Shown: positions 40,691-52,517 of the stretch, piece by piece | Layout of the letters: each line of letters begins with the position of its first letter | How positions within the stretch are numbered: position 1 is the first letter of the stretch | NCBI GenBank assembly: GCA_020746105.1 | Contig: CM036657.1 | Location: 4,569,352-4,633,351, forward strand | Reading direction: 5' to 3' | DNA: 64,000 nucleotides | Origin: Trogon surrucura | Lineage: Eukaryota > Chordata > Aves > Trogoniformes > Trogonidae | Program-made: the position numbers and the translations under genes | The notes under the pieces: model-generated | What the model saw: only the letters and a program-made list of their open reading frames with translations | The model's database searches: none | Told to the model about the DNA's origin: nothing

Positions 40691-41654
40691 TTATCCTTGA
40701 GAAGTAGGAGGAAGAGAAAGAAGAGGGAGATAATGGAGAAGGGGATAATGGAGAGTGTGGAAGTTAACAGAGTGACACTAAGTTGCTTAGCTCTCTCCTT
40801 GCCCTTTTTTGCTCCTACTGGTTTCCCTCTCTAGAGGCTTCTCTGCTCTCCAGGGCCTTTTGTCTGCAGATGACAAAGTCTTTGCAACTTGTATTGCTTC
40901 CATGGTGAAAATGGCTGTTGGGGCAATTTCCCTTCCTTTCCAGCTTTAGATAAGGCTTCTGATTGCAGGCCCAGTTAATGTATTATGCAACTGACAGCCC
41001 CTCAGCCAGCATTTACATGAAAAGTAATGATGCTATTCAAAGTCAACACATTTGAATGTCCCCACATACACAGAGTAATTTATTAATCAAGAAGTGTATT
41101 TCCTAGGGCTGTCTCCAGAGAAATCTGCAGGAAGAAATTGATGGCTAGCACCCATATAAAGCACGCTTTGATAACACTGGGCTGAACTATGAAGTCCTTC
41201 ATGAGCACTTAGGCTCCTGCAAAGCTAAGGGGACTTTTGCCTTATGAAGAACTTGAGAGTATTTTATATTTGCATTATAATCTGTCCAATTTACAGATTA
41301 AATCAATACAAAAATAGCATGATTAGAGTTTCTATATAATATGTCAAAATTCATTTACATGACCTGATGATATAAGATGATGAATGGTCTGAATGATAAG
41401 CCAAAAAGACCATGTTTCTACCCCCCACCTCTTCTACTGGCTCGCTGTTTTACATACAGTAAGTCTTTTAAGTTTTTTAGGACACAAGGAACATGAATAT
41501 CTGAACTGCAGAGATTTTTTACCATTGTTACTGAAGTCAATATGGTCTTTAGACACAGCCATTCCTGTGAGAACTAGTTTTTTTGTCTCAACTTATACAC
41601 TCTGAATTTCCAGATAGTTTATTGCCAATTAAAATAATTTGGACAGTGAGAAAC
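40691..41654. other. No gene recognised
   Basis: Unique-looking AT-rich sequence with a purine-rich patch at 40700-40760. A 70-codon plus-strand frame at 41393 has no recognisable feature. This is one of the few stretches that may be ancestral non-repeat DNA. Confidence 0.45.
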
Positions 41655-42033
41655 TGAAGAGGGTCCCGTCGGAGAGCCGGTCAAGACAACGACAAATCCC
41701 ACCAATATGGCTACAAGTCTTCCTCCCTTTGTTGCTCCAGACAGCTCAATCTATACCATTAAGCAGCATCCACACGCCTGCCCCTTAACAGAGTTGGTCA
41801 GTTACAGGTTTACACGTGCCAGCATTTTATTGGATAGTGCCATTCAACTATGCAGGTGGCTCTCGCTCCCCCCTCTCTCCCCCCCCGGCAAGACTCTCAC
41901 AAACAGCTGCACCTCCTCCTCTCTGTGCCCCAAGGCAGCTCCAAGGACAGAACCTTCGTTTAGGCCTAAGCTGGGTTGTCCAAAAGCTTTTAAAGGGATA
42001 CCGCGCCCCTGCTCCACAAGAAATTCCCCTACA
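41655..42033 (-). mobile_element. LTR, sister of the 26017 copy
   Basis: On the minus strand it starts TGTAGGGGAATTTCTTG and ends GGGACCCTCTTCA. It aligns throughout with 26017-26420 with moderate divergence and some small gaps. No matching flanks were found, so its left edge is approximate. Confidence 0.75.
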
Positions 42034-42183
42034 AGAGTGGACCACTGATGGTAGTTGATATGGACAAGACCAAGGTATTGTTTCAGAGAGTCCTTGTATC
42101 TCCTCTTTGTGGCTCCTCTGTTGCGGCAGCCGGTGGTGAGTTTCATCTATTATTCAGATAAATCATGCTTTCCATAGCCAGTT
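42034..42183. other. Spacer between LTR and provirus
   Basis: No feature recognised. It continues on the other side of the provirus at 49577. Confidence 0.35.
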
Positions 42184-42189
42184 GTGGTT

Positions 42190-42537
42190 TGTGGGTGGTG
42201 GCAGCTGGACTGCTGAAAACCTGGCATTGGTTGAAGACATTGACCTTGACAAATTCCCAGTGTACCCTTGAGATGGGAAGTTGTGTGTACTGAGTTTGGA
42301 CACGTTTGCGGAACCTTCTCCCTCGAGATCCGGAGGGATGAGCCCAGCTGGAAGCCGCTCAGTATTAACCAATTAGAATTTGAACAACAAGTGTTTAACC
42401 TATAGGCAAAGGCCATGCTACCTTCTTCTACTACCTTCGACTATGTATAAAAGGCACACCCTTTGTATAATAAAGGAGCCATTTTTGAGCCACTTAGATC
42501 ACCATACAGATGTGTCGTGTCTGTCTCTACAACGACA
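42190..42537 (+). mobile_element. 5' LTR of the older provirus
   Basis: It runs TGTGGG to ACGACA, 348 bases, with TATGTATAAAAGG (about 42443) and TATAATAAAGG (about 42466) as TATA and poly(A) signals. It is about 94% identical to the 3' LTR by eye. Confidence 0.93.
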
Positions 42538-42539
42538 TC

Positions 42540-42557
42540 TGGTGACCCCAACGTGTC
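42540..42557 (+). promoter_or_regulatory. Primer-binding site, diverged tRNA-Trp type
   Basis: TGGTGACCCCAACGTGTC differs from the tRNA-Trp complement at one internal base and at the last two. It lies two bases after the LTR, in the same position as in the younger provirus. Confidence 0.75.
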
Positions 42558-42689
42558 TACATGCCGCCGTGTTGACATGTCGACATTCTAAGAAAAACGA
42601 CGGGATAACAGAAAAAAGGCGAAAAAACGTGTTTTTTTGGGCTGCAGGTCGACGTGCAGCGGAGACGGAACCTGGAGTAGCTGAGAGCA

Positions 42690-44755
42690 GTGGGATTCTG
42701 CTTTGGTCCGGACCTGAAAATTAAGACACCTGGAAAGGTGAGCCACCAGGAACAGGGTTTAAGAAATATAGGTCAACATATTTCTAAAGAGGAGGACTCT
42801 ATTTTGTGCCTCTGGAAAGCTCTTCTTGCTAAAAGAGGAGTCAAGTGTAGTGATTTTGCACTATGGCGTATGTTACTGTGGAGTAAAAAGCAGGGATTTG
42901 AGGTGTCTGCGTCTGTCGCTTTCAGTGTTTCTGCTTGGCAAGAGGTGGGGCAGAAGTTATGGGACGCAGTTTCTTTAGGATCGAAGGACGCTTCTGAGTT
43001 AGCTACTACTTGGCGATTATTCAGTGAGACTCTGAAAGAAATGAGAGCGGAGCGAGAGTTAAAAGAAAAAGAATTACAGGAGATTTCGGGGGAGGCTGCT
43101 ACTGTGGCCCTCCATGAGAAAAAAATGGAGGAGGTTGAAGGAAGGATGGAGGCTTTGCAGCTCCCTCCTCCCTCGGACTCTAACAAAAAATCAGATTCAA
43201 CCTCTCCAACACAAAAATTTTCAGAGAGCAAATGCCTTTCCCTGCAGTACTTTTTAGACAATAAACCAAGATATAAGCCACCTGCACAGCAATTAGCAGA
43301 GTTAACATCTGAAGGCAGTTGTGTTGGAAACCCGCCAGCCCCTTTTGATGTGCCTTTTGATGTGAAAGAAGGAGGTTTTTCAGCCCAGCCATCCGCTGTT
43401 GCCTCTCAGTACCCTCCCTTGCCAGATAGCGATAACAGTGAAGATGAAGGGAGGATAGTTCCTTTTCGATCGTGTACACAGGAGGGTGGCCCGCCTGTCG
43501 CCCAGAAAAGCGAACAGGAAAGGCAGCCCCCGGGGCATTACCCCCGGCTACTGTGATTGTTCTACCCCGTAATCCCACGCGATTTTGGAAGCATGTTCGG
43601 AAAAAAGCTGCTGAAGTAGGAAATTGGAATTTGGTAGAGAAGCTTAACCTTCTGCGAGAAACGTGCCCTGATCTGGGACCCTCTCACATTGAAACTGTGG
43701 CATATCCTGTGTTTAAAGCGGCACCGAACACAGGGCAGCGTGATGAGCACTCTCTCATTGCTTGGAAAGTAGTCCAAGATCTGCAGGCAAAGGCAGCAAA
43801 ATTTGGCATTAATTCTCCAGAGGTGATGCAGCTCATACCAGTAATCAATACAGATTTGTTGTGTCCATATGATATTGCGCATTTAGCACAAGTACTGTTT
43901 CAGCCGATTCAGTATTCGTTTTTTTACTCTACCTGGAGACAACTGGCACAAAATACAGCTCTAGAAAATATGCAGTTGCCTCAGGGAGATCCAAGACAAG
44001 GAGTAGGACTGGATGCATTAATGGGAACTAATGCTTTCGCTAATCCCCAAGTTCAGGCACAATGGCCTCCACTATTATTAGAACAGACTCAGTGGGTTGG
44101 AATGTCAGCACTGATGAAAACTATGGAGATGGCCGAGCCGCAGCAGAAATATGTTCCTATACAACAACAACCAAAGGAACCCTTTTTACAGTTTGTAGAA
44201 AAAGTAGCTGCGGCAGTTGAAAAACAAGTTGATGATGAAGGGCTGCGCCAGATGTTAGTTAAACAGTTAGCAAAAGATAATGCGAACGAAGACTGTCAAA
44301 AAATAATAGAAGCCTTTCCAGGAGATCCCTCTGTTGCTGATATGGTCTCGGCCTGCTCTCAAGTTGGTACAGTTGAACACAAGATGGCAGCTCTCGCCAG
44401 AGTTATTGGACAGAAACCAAAATGTTATGGGTGTGGTCAAGAAGGACACCTCAAAAGTAATTGCCCACAACGACCATTGAAAACAAATAGTCCCAATGCT
44501 AACACAAAGGGAGTGACCTGCAATCGTCGCGGAAAAACTGGTCATTTGGCAAAACAATGCAGATCAAAATATCACGTGAATGGACAGCCCCTCTCGGGAA
44601 ACGGGAAGAAGAGCGCGAGGGGGCGCGCACAGACACAGGTGCCTCTCACCAAGCCATTTCTTGGGGCGGGTCAGCAAACCTTCCCCTCTGCGACCGCCTC
44701 ACTGGAAAAACCAATGGATCGGCAGGGATGGATATATCCACCACCGACGCAATAA
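42690..44755 (+). pseudogene. gag: Gag, broken by one frameshift
   Basis: Frame 3 (to 43556) encodes matrix and a charged, proline-containing linker (PPAPFDV, SQYPPLPDS). Capsid and nucleocapsid continue in frame 2 (43490-44755), so one indel lies near 43500-43550. Capsid has the major homology region (PKEPFLQFVEKVAAAVEKQ, about 44175). The first zinc knuckle CYGCGQEGHLKSNC is intact; the second reads CNRRGKTGHLAKQC, with one Cys changed to Arg. No ATG opens the frame: the position matching the younger provirus's start reads GTG (42738). It cannot make full Gag. Confidence 0.88.
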
Positions 44756-45391
44756 CCAGTGTGACCAAAGAAGTTATGAAAGTTCCTATGGATGCCTTTG
44801 GCCCCATAGGAAGAGGATTAAGTGCTTTACTAATTGGACGCTCAAGTAGTGCAGTCAATGGCATTATTGTACATGTTGGTGTTATTGACGCTGATTATAC
44901 TGGACAAATTTGTGCTGTGGTTTCAACATCATATCCCCCTGTGACTATCCCAAAGGGGTAGCTCAACTGGTTCCTTTTTTGAGTTCTGTTCCCAATACAG
45001 AGCAAAAAGAACGACGAGATCGACTGGCTTGCCTCAAGTGTTTTGGTCTCAGACAGTTACCTCTCAATGGCCACAGCTGCTTTGTACAGTGACAATGAAA
45101 GGACATTCTCCATCATCGGTGCAGCTGTCAGGACTGTTGGACACCGGAGCAGACGTAACCATTATATCTCAGCACTCATGGCCATCCACCTGGCCTGTCG
45201 GTAACATGGCAATGGGGGTGGTTGGCTTGGGAGGTGCTGCTCAGAGTGTAATGTCAGCTAATACAGTTCTTGTTACTAACCCAGAGGGCCAGATGGCTAC
45301 AATTCGGCCTTACGTGACATACGCCCCGTTGAACTTATGGGGTAGAGATTGTCTTTCCCAGTGGGGAGTTAAAATTACCACGGATTTTTGA
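44557..45391 (+). pseudogene. pro: dUTPase-protease, broken
   Basis: dUTPase (frame 1 to 44961) has GVIDADYTGQICAV and stops at PKG*, where one or two bases are lost or gained before AQLVPF. A short frame-3 stretch follows, then frame 2 carries protease with LLDTGADVTIISQ (about 45135), GVVGLGGA and LWGRDCL. Two frameshifts are needed, but the aspartic protease triad itself is intact. The start listed is the frame opening; expression was by -1 shift from gag. Confidence 0.85.
45382..45388 (+). promoter_or_regulatory. pro-pol -1 frameshift heptamer GGATTTT
   Basis: In pro phase it reads G GAT TTT followed at once by the TGA stop, so slipping back one base enters the pol frame. Heptamers of the GGAUUUN kind are known betaretroviral pro-pol shift sites. 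The phase and position are seen directly; activity is inferred. Confidence 0.7.
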
Positions 45392-48001
45392 CGGGGGTCA
45401 CTGTGCTGCAGGGCATTCAACAGCCCACCCTTGCCTTGACTTGGCTCACTGACAAACCTGTGTGGGTGGATCAGTGGCCCCTGAATTGTGAAAAATTACA
45501 GGCCCTACAGGATTTAGTACAAGAGCAATTAGCTGCAGGACATATCGAACCCTCTCACAGTCCTTGGAATACTCCAGTGTTTGTCATTAAAAAGAAATCT
45601 GGCAAGTGGCGACTTTTACATGACCTGAGGCAGGTAAATGCTGTAATGACTACCGCGGGAGTCTTACAGCCAGGTCTCCCCTCTCCAGCCATGATCCCCT
45701 TGGAGTGGGACATAATTGTAATGGACTTAAAAGACTGAATTTTCACAATACCGTTGGCAGAGCAAGAGAAAGAGAAATTTGCATTTTCTGTGCCTTCTGT
45801 CAATCATGAGGCACCTTCACAAAGATATCATTGGAAAGTTCTGCCACAAGGCATGAAAAATTCGCCAACAATTTGTCAGTGGTTTGTTGCACAAGCATTG
45901 TCACCTGTTCTGAAAGCATTTCCGGAAGACTATTGTTACCATTACATGGATGATATCTTGTTAGCTGCCTATGACAAAAGCCGGTTAAAGTGAAATGGAA
46001 AAAAAGTCCACTCATCGCTTGCAACAGTTTGGATTGGTCATAGCACCTAAAAAAATTCAACCTGTAGCACCATGGAAATACTTAGACATGATTGTTACAA
46101 ATATGCAAGTTATGCCTCAGCCAGTAAAATTGGATGTGCACATTCGAACCCTTAATGATGTGCAAAAATTAAAGGGCTCTTTGAATTGGATCAGGCCGTA
46201 TTTGGGCTTGACCAACTCACAATTGCAACCCCTGTTGGAACCTTTAAAGCATTCACATGATCCCTTGGAACCCAGGACCTTAACTCCAGAAGCAAAAGCA
46301 GCATTGCTCTTGGTAGAACGAGCATTGCATGATAAATTTATAGATCGGATCGATTTTTCCCAGAATGTTCAAGTTTTTATTTTGACTGATAACGTAGTGC
46401 CTTTTGGTGCTCTAGTCCAATGGAACCCTGAATGGCATGACCCCTTGCATATTTTAGAGTGGTTATTTTTACCTTTTCGGTCACGTAATACTTCTCCCAT
46501 GTTGTTTGAACTGATTGCTGATGTTATTATCAAGACTCGAAAGAGGTGTTTAGAATTAACCGGGCGCGACCCTATGACTATTGTACTCCCTGTACAAAAC
46601 TGGTATTTTGAATGGTGCCTAGCAAATCAGTATGAACTACAGGTTGCTTTGGCTGGGTTCTCAGGTCAAATCTCTTATCATTTGCCCTCACATCCCTTGT
46701 TAAAGTTTGCCAAAGAAGTCCCTTTTGGACAAAAAATCCTTAGTCAACCTGAACCAGTACAGGGTCCTACTGTTTTTACGGATGGATCCGGAAAAACGGG
46801 CAAAGCAGCAGTTGTTTGGCTGGATGCTGGTCAATGGAAGTCGCAAGTAGTTTTGCAAAACGGTTCCCCGCAAGTAACTGAATTGCGAGCAATAGCTTTA
46901 GCTTTTACCTTATTCCCTGGTCCCGTCAACATTATTACAGATTCGGCATATGCTGCCAATTTGGTGGCGCGCTTGGACAGAGTTGTCCTTACTACTTTAG
47001 ACAATCCATTGTTATTTGATGTTTTATTAACACTGTGGAAAACTATTCAGCACCACAAAGAACCGTATTTTATACTACATATTCATAGTCATACATCATT
47101 GCCCGGATTTTATGCAGAAGGTAATGCCAGGGCTGATGCCCTTGTTTCTGCCCTTGCTTTAGGCCCTGTGCCTAATGTTAAGCAACAAGCTGTTTTGTCA
47201 CATCAATTTTTTCATCAGGGATCCCGAGCATTGCGACAACAATTTGACCTATCTCACTCTGAGGCGCGTTCCATTGTAGCAGCTTGTCCTGATAGTCAGA
47301 GAACTCATGCACCCGTGTTTTTTGGCACCAACCCACGTGGGTTACTAGCCTTACAGATTTGGCAAACTGATGTCACTCACATAGATGAGTTTGGATGCCT
47401 AAAATATGTTCACGTTACTATTGACACTTATTCGCATGCCATGGTTGCCACGGCTCACACTGGAGAAACAGGTAAAGATGTCATTAGGCATTTCCAAAAA
47501 TCCTTTTCTATTTTAGGAGTACCAAAGCAAATAAAAATGGATAATGATCTGGTTTACACCTCAAAGAAAGTTCAAACATTTCTTGATATATGGGGAGTCG
47601 CACATCTTACCGGTATTCCTCACTCACCAACAGGCCAAGCTATCATTGAACGTGCTCATGGCACACTGAAGCGCATGCTTCAAAAACAAAAAGGGGGAAT
47701 GGTGAGGGAACCACCACAGGCACGTCTGGACAAAGTTCTTTATGTTCTTAACTTTTTACAGCACAGTGATGACTTTGATACTTCTCCTATCTTCCGACAT
47801 TTCTCTTCTCTTTTCTCGAAATCGCAAGTTCAGAAAGGTGCCAAAGTCCAAATGAAGGACTTGGTAACAGGCCAATGGCAGGGGCCATTTGATTTGATAA
47901 CCTGGGGAAGGGGTTATGCTTGTGTCTCTACAGATAATGGTCCTCGTTGGTGTCCTGCTCGTTGTGTGCGGCCTGTTCTGGATTCCCGGAAGACCCCATG
48001 A
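45385..48001 (+). pseudogene. pol: Pol: RT, RNase H, integrase with two lesions
   Basis: RT begins with [22 protein letters not shown] at 45736 replaces a residue after [19 protein letters not shown] and the catalytic YMDDILLA (about 45945) are intact. A frameshift at about 45990 moves to frame 2, open to 48001. RNase H has FTDGSG, TELRAI, ITDSAYAAN and GNARADAL. Integrase has a zinc finger whose last Cys is Ser (ACPDSQ), then TDVTH, MDNDLVYTS (second Asp kept, neighbours changed) and GQAIIERAHG. The C-terminal domain (WQGPFDLITWGRG) overlaps env by 86 bases. It is a nearly full-length but inactive polymerase. Confidence 0.9.
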
Positions 48002-49223
48002 TATCCCACCAGCCTGGCATGGGACCAATGTTTGGGTGACTTTGATGCACCAACTTAACCAGAGCAGCTTTTGTGTTTCTCTTGCTCAGCCCTATCAACC
48101 TTTCCATACCTGCTTAATAGGTGTTCCATTGAATGATTCAGAAGTGCATTTATTAGTAGCTCAGCGTGGTATGGGAGGATTATCTGTTACAAAGAAATGT
48201 AATGGCAGTATGCAAAATTCCACCCTTGGGTTTTTTTGACTGGGCCACCAAATTACCAAAAGGCAGGGAGCCGGAAGAATTAGAGATTTTGGGAACTTTG
48301 ACCGCACCATCATGCTTGTATGTTAGTAGCACTGGTTGGCATACCTCCAATGGGTTACCCCTGACAGTGAACAGTAATATCGAAGTATCTGATGTTACAC
48401 CTTTGTCCCCCTTTTGGCAGAATGGCTCTCAATGGTGTCAGCATGTTGCTGGAAACAAGAACCATTCAGTAACGGGAATCGGATCTGCATCACGACTGCC
48501 AAAAGGGTTGTTCTCACTGTGTGGGGAGCGACCCTGGGCTGGCATACCAACCAGGGCTGTAGGAGGTCCTTGTACTTTTGGTCACTTGGCCATGATGACA
48601 CCACCTATGAAAATGCTAGTAAATCACAGTGATTTGCATGCCTTTTCTCGAGGGCGTGTGAAAAGATCAGCGACACTGCTGAAAAATTGTGATAGCAATG
48701 TGCAACTTTGGAATACTGCAGAATGTATTTTTGCTTCTATTTTTGCCCCTGGTGTAGCAGTTGCAAACGCACTAAAAACCTTAAATAAAATGGCTTGCTG
48801 GATAGAAAGGAATGCTAATTTAACCTCTGAAGTTTTGTCGCAATTGGATAACGATGTAAGCTCAATAAGGCATGTTACCTTGCAGAACCGTGCAGTAATT
48901 GATTTCTTGCTTCTGGCACATGGGCACGGAATGTGTTGTGTGAATCTGGAAGATCATTCGGAATCCATCCACAAGAAAATATAAGATCTACAAATCATGA
49001 CTCGTCAGATTCAAGAAGACACAGGGTTTTTGGGTATTGAAAAGTCATTTGGGCAATGGGGTTTGTCAGGGTCTTTAATGTCTTTGGTTAAAACAGGATT
49101 TTTAATAGTGCTTGTGGTTGTAATCGTGCTCTTAATGCTACCCTGCCTGATCACTCTGATGCGAAGGGCCCTGCATCAGACTGTTAAGGCAGCGTTTGTA
49201 GCTCAAAAACAAAAAGGGGGAAT
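47916..49223 (+). pseudogene. env: Env, alpharetrovirus-like, broken
   Basis: The ATG at 47916 opens a hydrophobic leader (MVLVGVLLVVCGLF). An acceptor-like TGTGTCTCTACAG ends at about 47933. A frameshift in a T7 run (48231-48237) splits the surface subunit. Frame 1 (48240-48984) continues to a furin-type site RGRVKR|S (about 48660), a hydrophobic fusion-like segment (FASIFAPGVAVA) and an LQNRAVIDFLLLAHG helix. The loop after it is shortened, so only CC of the usual C-x6-CC remains. A TAA at 48982 precedes an in-frame membrane span (FLIVLVVVIVLLMLPCL) and tail. By motif it resembles avian leukosis-type Env; it cannot function. Confidence 0.85.
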
Positions 49224-49570
49224 TGTGGGGGACGGCAACTGGACTGCTGAAAACCTCCATTGGTTGAAGACATTGACCTTGACAAATTCCCAGTGTACCC
49301 TTGAGATGGGAAGTTGTGTGCACTGAGTTTGGACACGTTTGTGGAACCTTCTCCCTCAAGATCCGGAGGGATGAGCCCAGCCGGAAGCTGCTCAGTATTA
49401 ACCAATTAGAACTTGAACAACAAGTATTTAACCTATAGGCAAAGGTCATGCTACCTTCTTCTACTACCTTCGACTATGTATAAAAGGCACACCCTTTGTA
49501 TAATAAAGGAGTAATTTTTGAACCACTTTGATCACCATACAGATGTGTCGTGTCCATCTCTACAACGACA
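49224..49570 (+). mobile_element. 3' LTR of the older provirus
   Basis: It has TG...CA ends and 347 bases, preceded by the polypurine tract AAAAACAAAAAGGGGGAAT. GTGGTT follows directly. Confidence 0.93.
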
Positions 49571-49674
49571 GTGGTTGAGATATTTGTACACCACTTCTAT
49601 ACAATCATAGTGAAAGTTAAAGATATCAAGGAGACTAAAGGGACGGAGAACTGATTTTTATTTACTTATCCTTG

Positions 49675-49812
49675 ATCGCGAGTTCGATTCCCGTTTGGTT
49701 CTCACGTGTTGCCTGACCTAGTCGAGAGGTGGCATCCCTGCCCATAACAGGGAGTTTGGATTAAAATGATCTCTAAGGTCCCTTCCAGCCCAGGCCATTC
49801 TATGATTCTATG
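49675..49812 (+). repeat. 5'-truncated tRNA-Ile-derived SINE
   Basis: It starts just before the B box (GAGTTCGATTCC) and keeps the whole body and a CR1-type tail (ATTCTATGATTCTATGA). The A box and anticodon region are missing. 5' truncation fits incomplete target-primed reverse transcription. Confidence 0.85.
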
Positions 49813-51240
49813 ACTCTTAAACCTTTCTTTCCTGTTTGGCCCGTGATAGATTACCTGACAGAGAGCGAGATTAGTTTTAGCTTCTGCAGGTGTTAGTGTT
49901 GATTTTACTGTGAGAACTACTATAAGGACCATAAAGTTCAGAGCATCTCCCTGCTATGGGACATGCTGCCTAGATACCCAGGAGGTCTTTAAATGTTATG
50001 AGGCTACCAAATGTAGATTTAACACTTTCTAGCATTGTCAAATCCATCCTCTCAAAATGCAGGCCGTGTAGTAAGCAATGAAAAATATTCTAGAGAGCAT
50101 CAGAATGGGGAGTTCAGGAATCTACTCACAAAATGTTAACTTCCTTGCCATTAGCAGTCTGAAAGTTCCTTCAGTTCAAAATTTTTAGAGTCTTCCTGAT
50201 CAAATTCCTATTTGTATTCACAAGCAAGCAGAGCAGACTTCGATCACATAAGCCTTAATGGACTTCAGCTCTGAACTGAAGGAGGCCAAGCTCTGTTCAG
50301 TCACTCCATCTCCATGCCCATTCAGTCTTTTGTCTAAATTGCTATGCTGTGTGATAACTGTTTCTTAAAGAGTAGACAATTGCTCCCCTGGAAACTGAAA
50401 CAATAATTCTAATGGTCTGGAAGAGGCTATGAAACCTCTTTATCAGCTGCAGATTTGATAGCAACAGAGGCTGCTAGAAGGCTGGGAACTCCCCAAACTC
50501 TTTGGAGATCTCCATTCACCCCACAGAAGATTTCAGCCCTTGCCTGCAATTTTAACATTGAAAAATCTTAAAACTGTAACTCATGTATCATCTTTCCTGC
50601 TGACTTTGCATCCTGATGTGCTGACAAGCAGAAATATTCTAGCAATGCTAGAAAGAGGTTAAGGAAGATATCAACAATTAAAGCAAACATGTACAAGACA
50701 GCTGGAAGGAAAAATTCCTTCTGGTCTCCAAACAGTAAAATACAATAATGGCACTGGAAAAATAAAGCATCAAAAAAAATTATCACAAAAAACCCCAAAC
50801 TACTTCACACTTGCACATTCACATGCATTTCTTGAAAAAAAATCTTTAAAAATGGTCTAAATATTATCCAGGTGATGAAGGAGTTAATGAAGGATTGCTT
50901 AAAGCTTAAGATTTGCTGAGACTTAATATAGCTAATTATTTAGACGTACTAGAGAAAGATAAGTGTGTCTGCAATATCTGAGGGTGAGATGACCATTCTT
51001 GAAGTTGTCAAGGAAGATTATTAGCAGAAGAACTTTTAATCAAAGGTTGGCTGTCCTTGGAGAAGTAACATCCTGGAGAATATGTAAATCATATTTATCC
51101 ACCATTATCATGTTTAGATATAGTTTTGCATTGTTAGATAGAGAGCAAATTAACTCTGTTCTTAGGCAAACTACCCTCATTTTAATACTGAAAATCACAC
51201 CCACAGAGCAGGAGACCCTGGCCCAGGTGAAGACCCTTTC
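49813..51240. other. No gene recognised
   Basis: Mostly AT-rich, unique-looking sequence. Small open frames (for example the hydrophobic minus-strand one at 50568-50798) have no recognisable domain and no support. Confidence 0.4.
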
Positions 51241-51244
51241 TCAT

Positions 51245-51470
51245 GCAACATGTGTAGTTGTACTAATGATTGTGTAACCATATGTAAATTACCAATCAGA
51301 TGCTAGTGGGATGTTTTTTGAAATTTGTTAATGATAAGACTGTGTATAAAAATCACCTTAGAAAGCACTGAGGTGTACTGGTTTGATCCCAGTACCCAAA
51401 CTTGTGCAACTTTGTAATAAACAGCAATATCTCGTCTCAGTGTGTGAGACTAGCTTATTGCACACCAGGA
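51245..51470 (+). mobile_element. Probable LTR remnant
   Basis: TGTGTAGTTG is followed by GTGTATAAAAATC (about 51343) and TTTGTAATAAACAGC (about 51414), then GTGTGAGAC and ATTGCACA. This is the promoter, poly(A) signal and U5 order of an LTR. No partner or duplication was found. Confidence 0.45.
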
Positions 51471-51962
51471 AATGAACTCAGTTTTGAGACAACATGAACA
51501 TCCCCCTGGATTTCAGTTCAGGGCAAACTGTTCCAGAAGTTGACAAGATATTAGCTCACAAAATTATTTTCCTGTCATTTTATACTTATCTCTTGTTTTA
51601 ACAAGCCCAAAGCCAAGCGATAAAATTGTAAAGCAGACTGATGCAGAATCAATGGGATTATTGGGAAGTTATAAGAACAAGATAATCACAAAAATAGGGA
51701 ACATTAAGGTGAGTAAGCTAAAAACAACTGCAATTATATATGTTAACTAAGCAAGGCATTGCAAACCAGTTGACCAAGACCCACAGGCTGGGAGTCCAAA
51801 GATATCCATATACACTAAAGGAACCCAAGAGTTTACCAAAAGGACAACCGCGGGAAGATCACCAGGGGTCTCAGAAGACCACCGGAGACCCCTGGAAAGA
51901 CTAATGAGCATGCGCAACAAAGGTGGAGCTTATAATAATGATTTTTAGGAATTAATCTGAAT
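51471..51962. other. Possible retroviral leader, no gene
   Basis: TTTTGAGACAACATGAAC soon after the LTR-like block could be a degraded primer site. Nothing else is recognised up to the CR1 tail. Confidence 0.3.
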
Positions 51963-51963
51963 A

Positions 51964-52234
51964 TCATAGAATCACAGAATGTCAGGGGTTGGAAGGGACC
52001 TCAAAAGATCATCTAGTTCAGCCCCTCTGCCAGAGCAGGATCACCTAGAGTAGGTCACACAGGAACGCGTCCAGGTAGGTTTTGAATGTCTCCAGAAGAA
52101 GGAGACTCCACAACCTCCCTGGGCAGCCTGTCACCCTCACTGTGAAAAAGTTTTTCCTAATGTTTTTGTGGAACCTCCTATCTTCCAGCTTGTATCCATT
52201 GTCTCTTGTACTGTTATCGAACATCACTGAAAAG
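51964..52234 (-). mobile_element. 5'-truncated CR1 3' end
   Basis: The tail CATAGAATCACAGAATG is at the left. The last ~60 ORF2 codons and 3' UTR are recognisable ([23 protein letters not shown]). A small deletion lies near 52130. It is close to the 63.3-kb copy. Confidence 0.85.
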
Positions 52235-52299
52235 TGATGTACATATTTTTATTTCTCACTACTCTTCTCTGATTTGTTCTTTAATAAATTTAACTTTCT

Positions 52300-52494
52300 T
52301 TTTTTAAAAAATATGTGTGATCATTCTGGGAAATGTAGTGAATATGTATGTTTCTGTATAATATAAGCGTCACTTCAGGTGCTATAGGGCATGCATGATA
52401 GGTGATCTCTCCTGCATCTTGTGCCGCAATAAAAGAATGCCTGCCTTTTAATATTGCATTGATGTTAAGAGGTTTATTCCCAATTTTGGTGACA
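52300..52494 (+). mobile_element. 3' part of an ERV1-type 5' LTR
   Basis: This block ends TGGTGACA five bases before a primer-binding site and has GCAATAAAAG (about 52425) as poly(A) signal. The LTR start is not resolved. A segment near 52250-52290 resembles the R region of the 1.15-kb LTR family. Confidence 0.5.
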
Positions 52495-52499
52495 GTTTT

Positions 52500-52517
52500 T
52501 GGCGACCCAGATGGGAC
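52500..52517 (+). promoter_or_regulatory. Primer-binding site, tRNA-Arg type
   Basis: TGGCGACCCAGATGGGAC matches, over all 18 bases, the complement of the 3' end of a vertebrate tRNA-Arg (CCG anticodon, as I recall it) plus CCA. It places the following gag in a tRNA-Arg-primed ERV1-like group. Confidence 0.7.

Larger units (their letters stand above)
42184..49576 (+). mobile_element. Older ERVK-type provirus with GTGGTT target duplication
   Basis: GTGGTT (42184-42189 and 49571-49576) flanks LTRs at 42190-42537 and 49224-49570. Inside are a tRNA-Trp-like primer site, gag, dUTPase-protease, complete-length pol and an alpharetrovirus-like env. The LTRs differ at about 20 positions in 348, so it is far older than the provirus at 6155. 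Every gene has at least one frameshift or stop. The pol gene is homologous to that provirus and shows what it has lost. Confidence 0.93.

Noticed and set aside
50568..50798. Hydrophobic 76-codon minus-strand frame as a membrane protein gene
   Set aside because: AT-rich sequence yields Leu/Phe-rich translations by chance; no start context, homologue or neighbour supports it.
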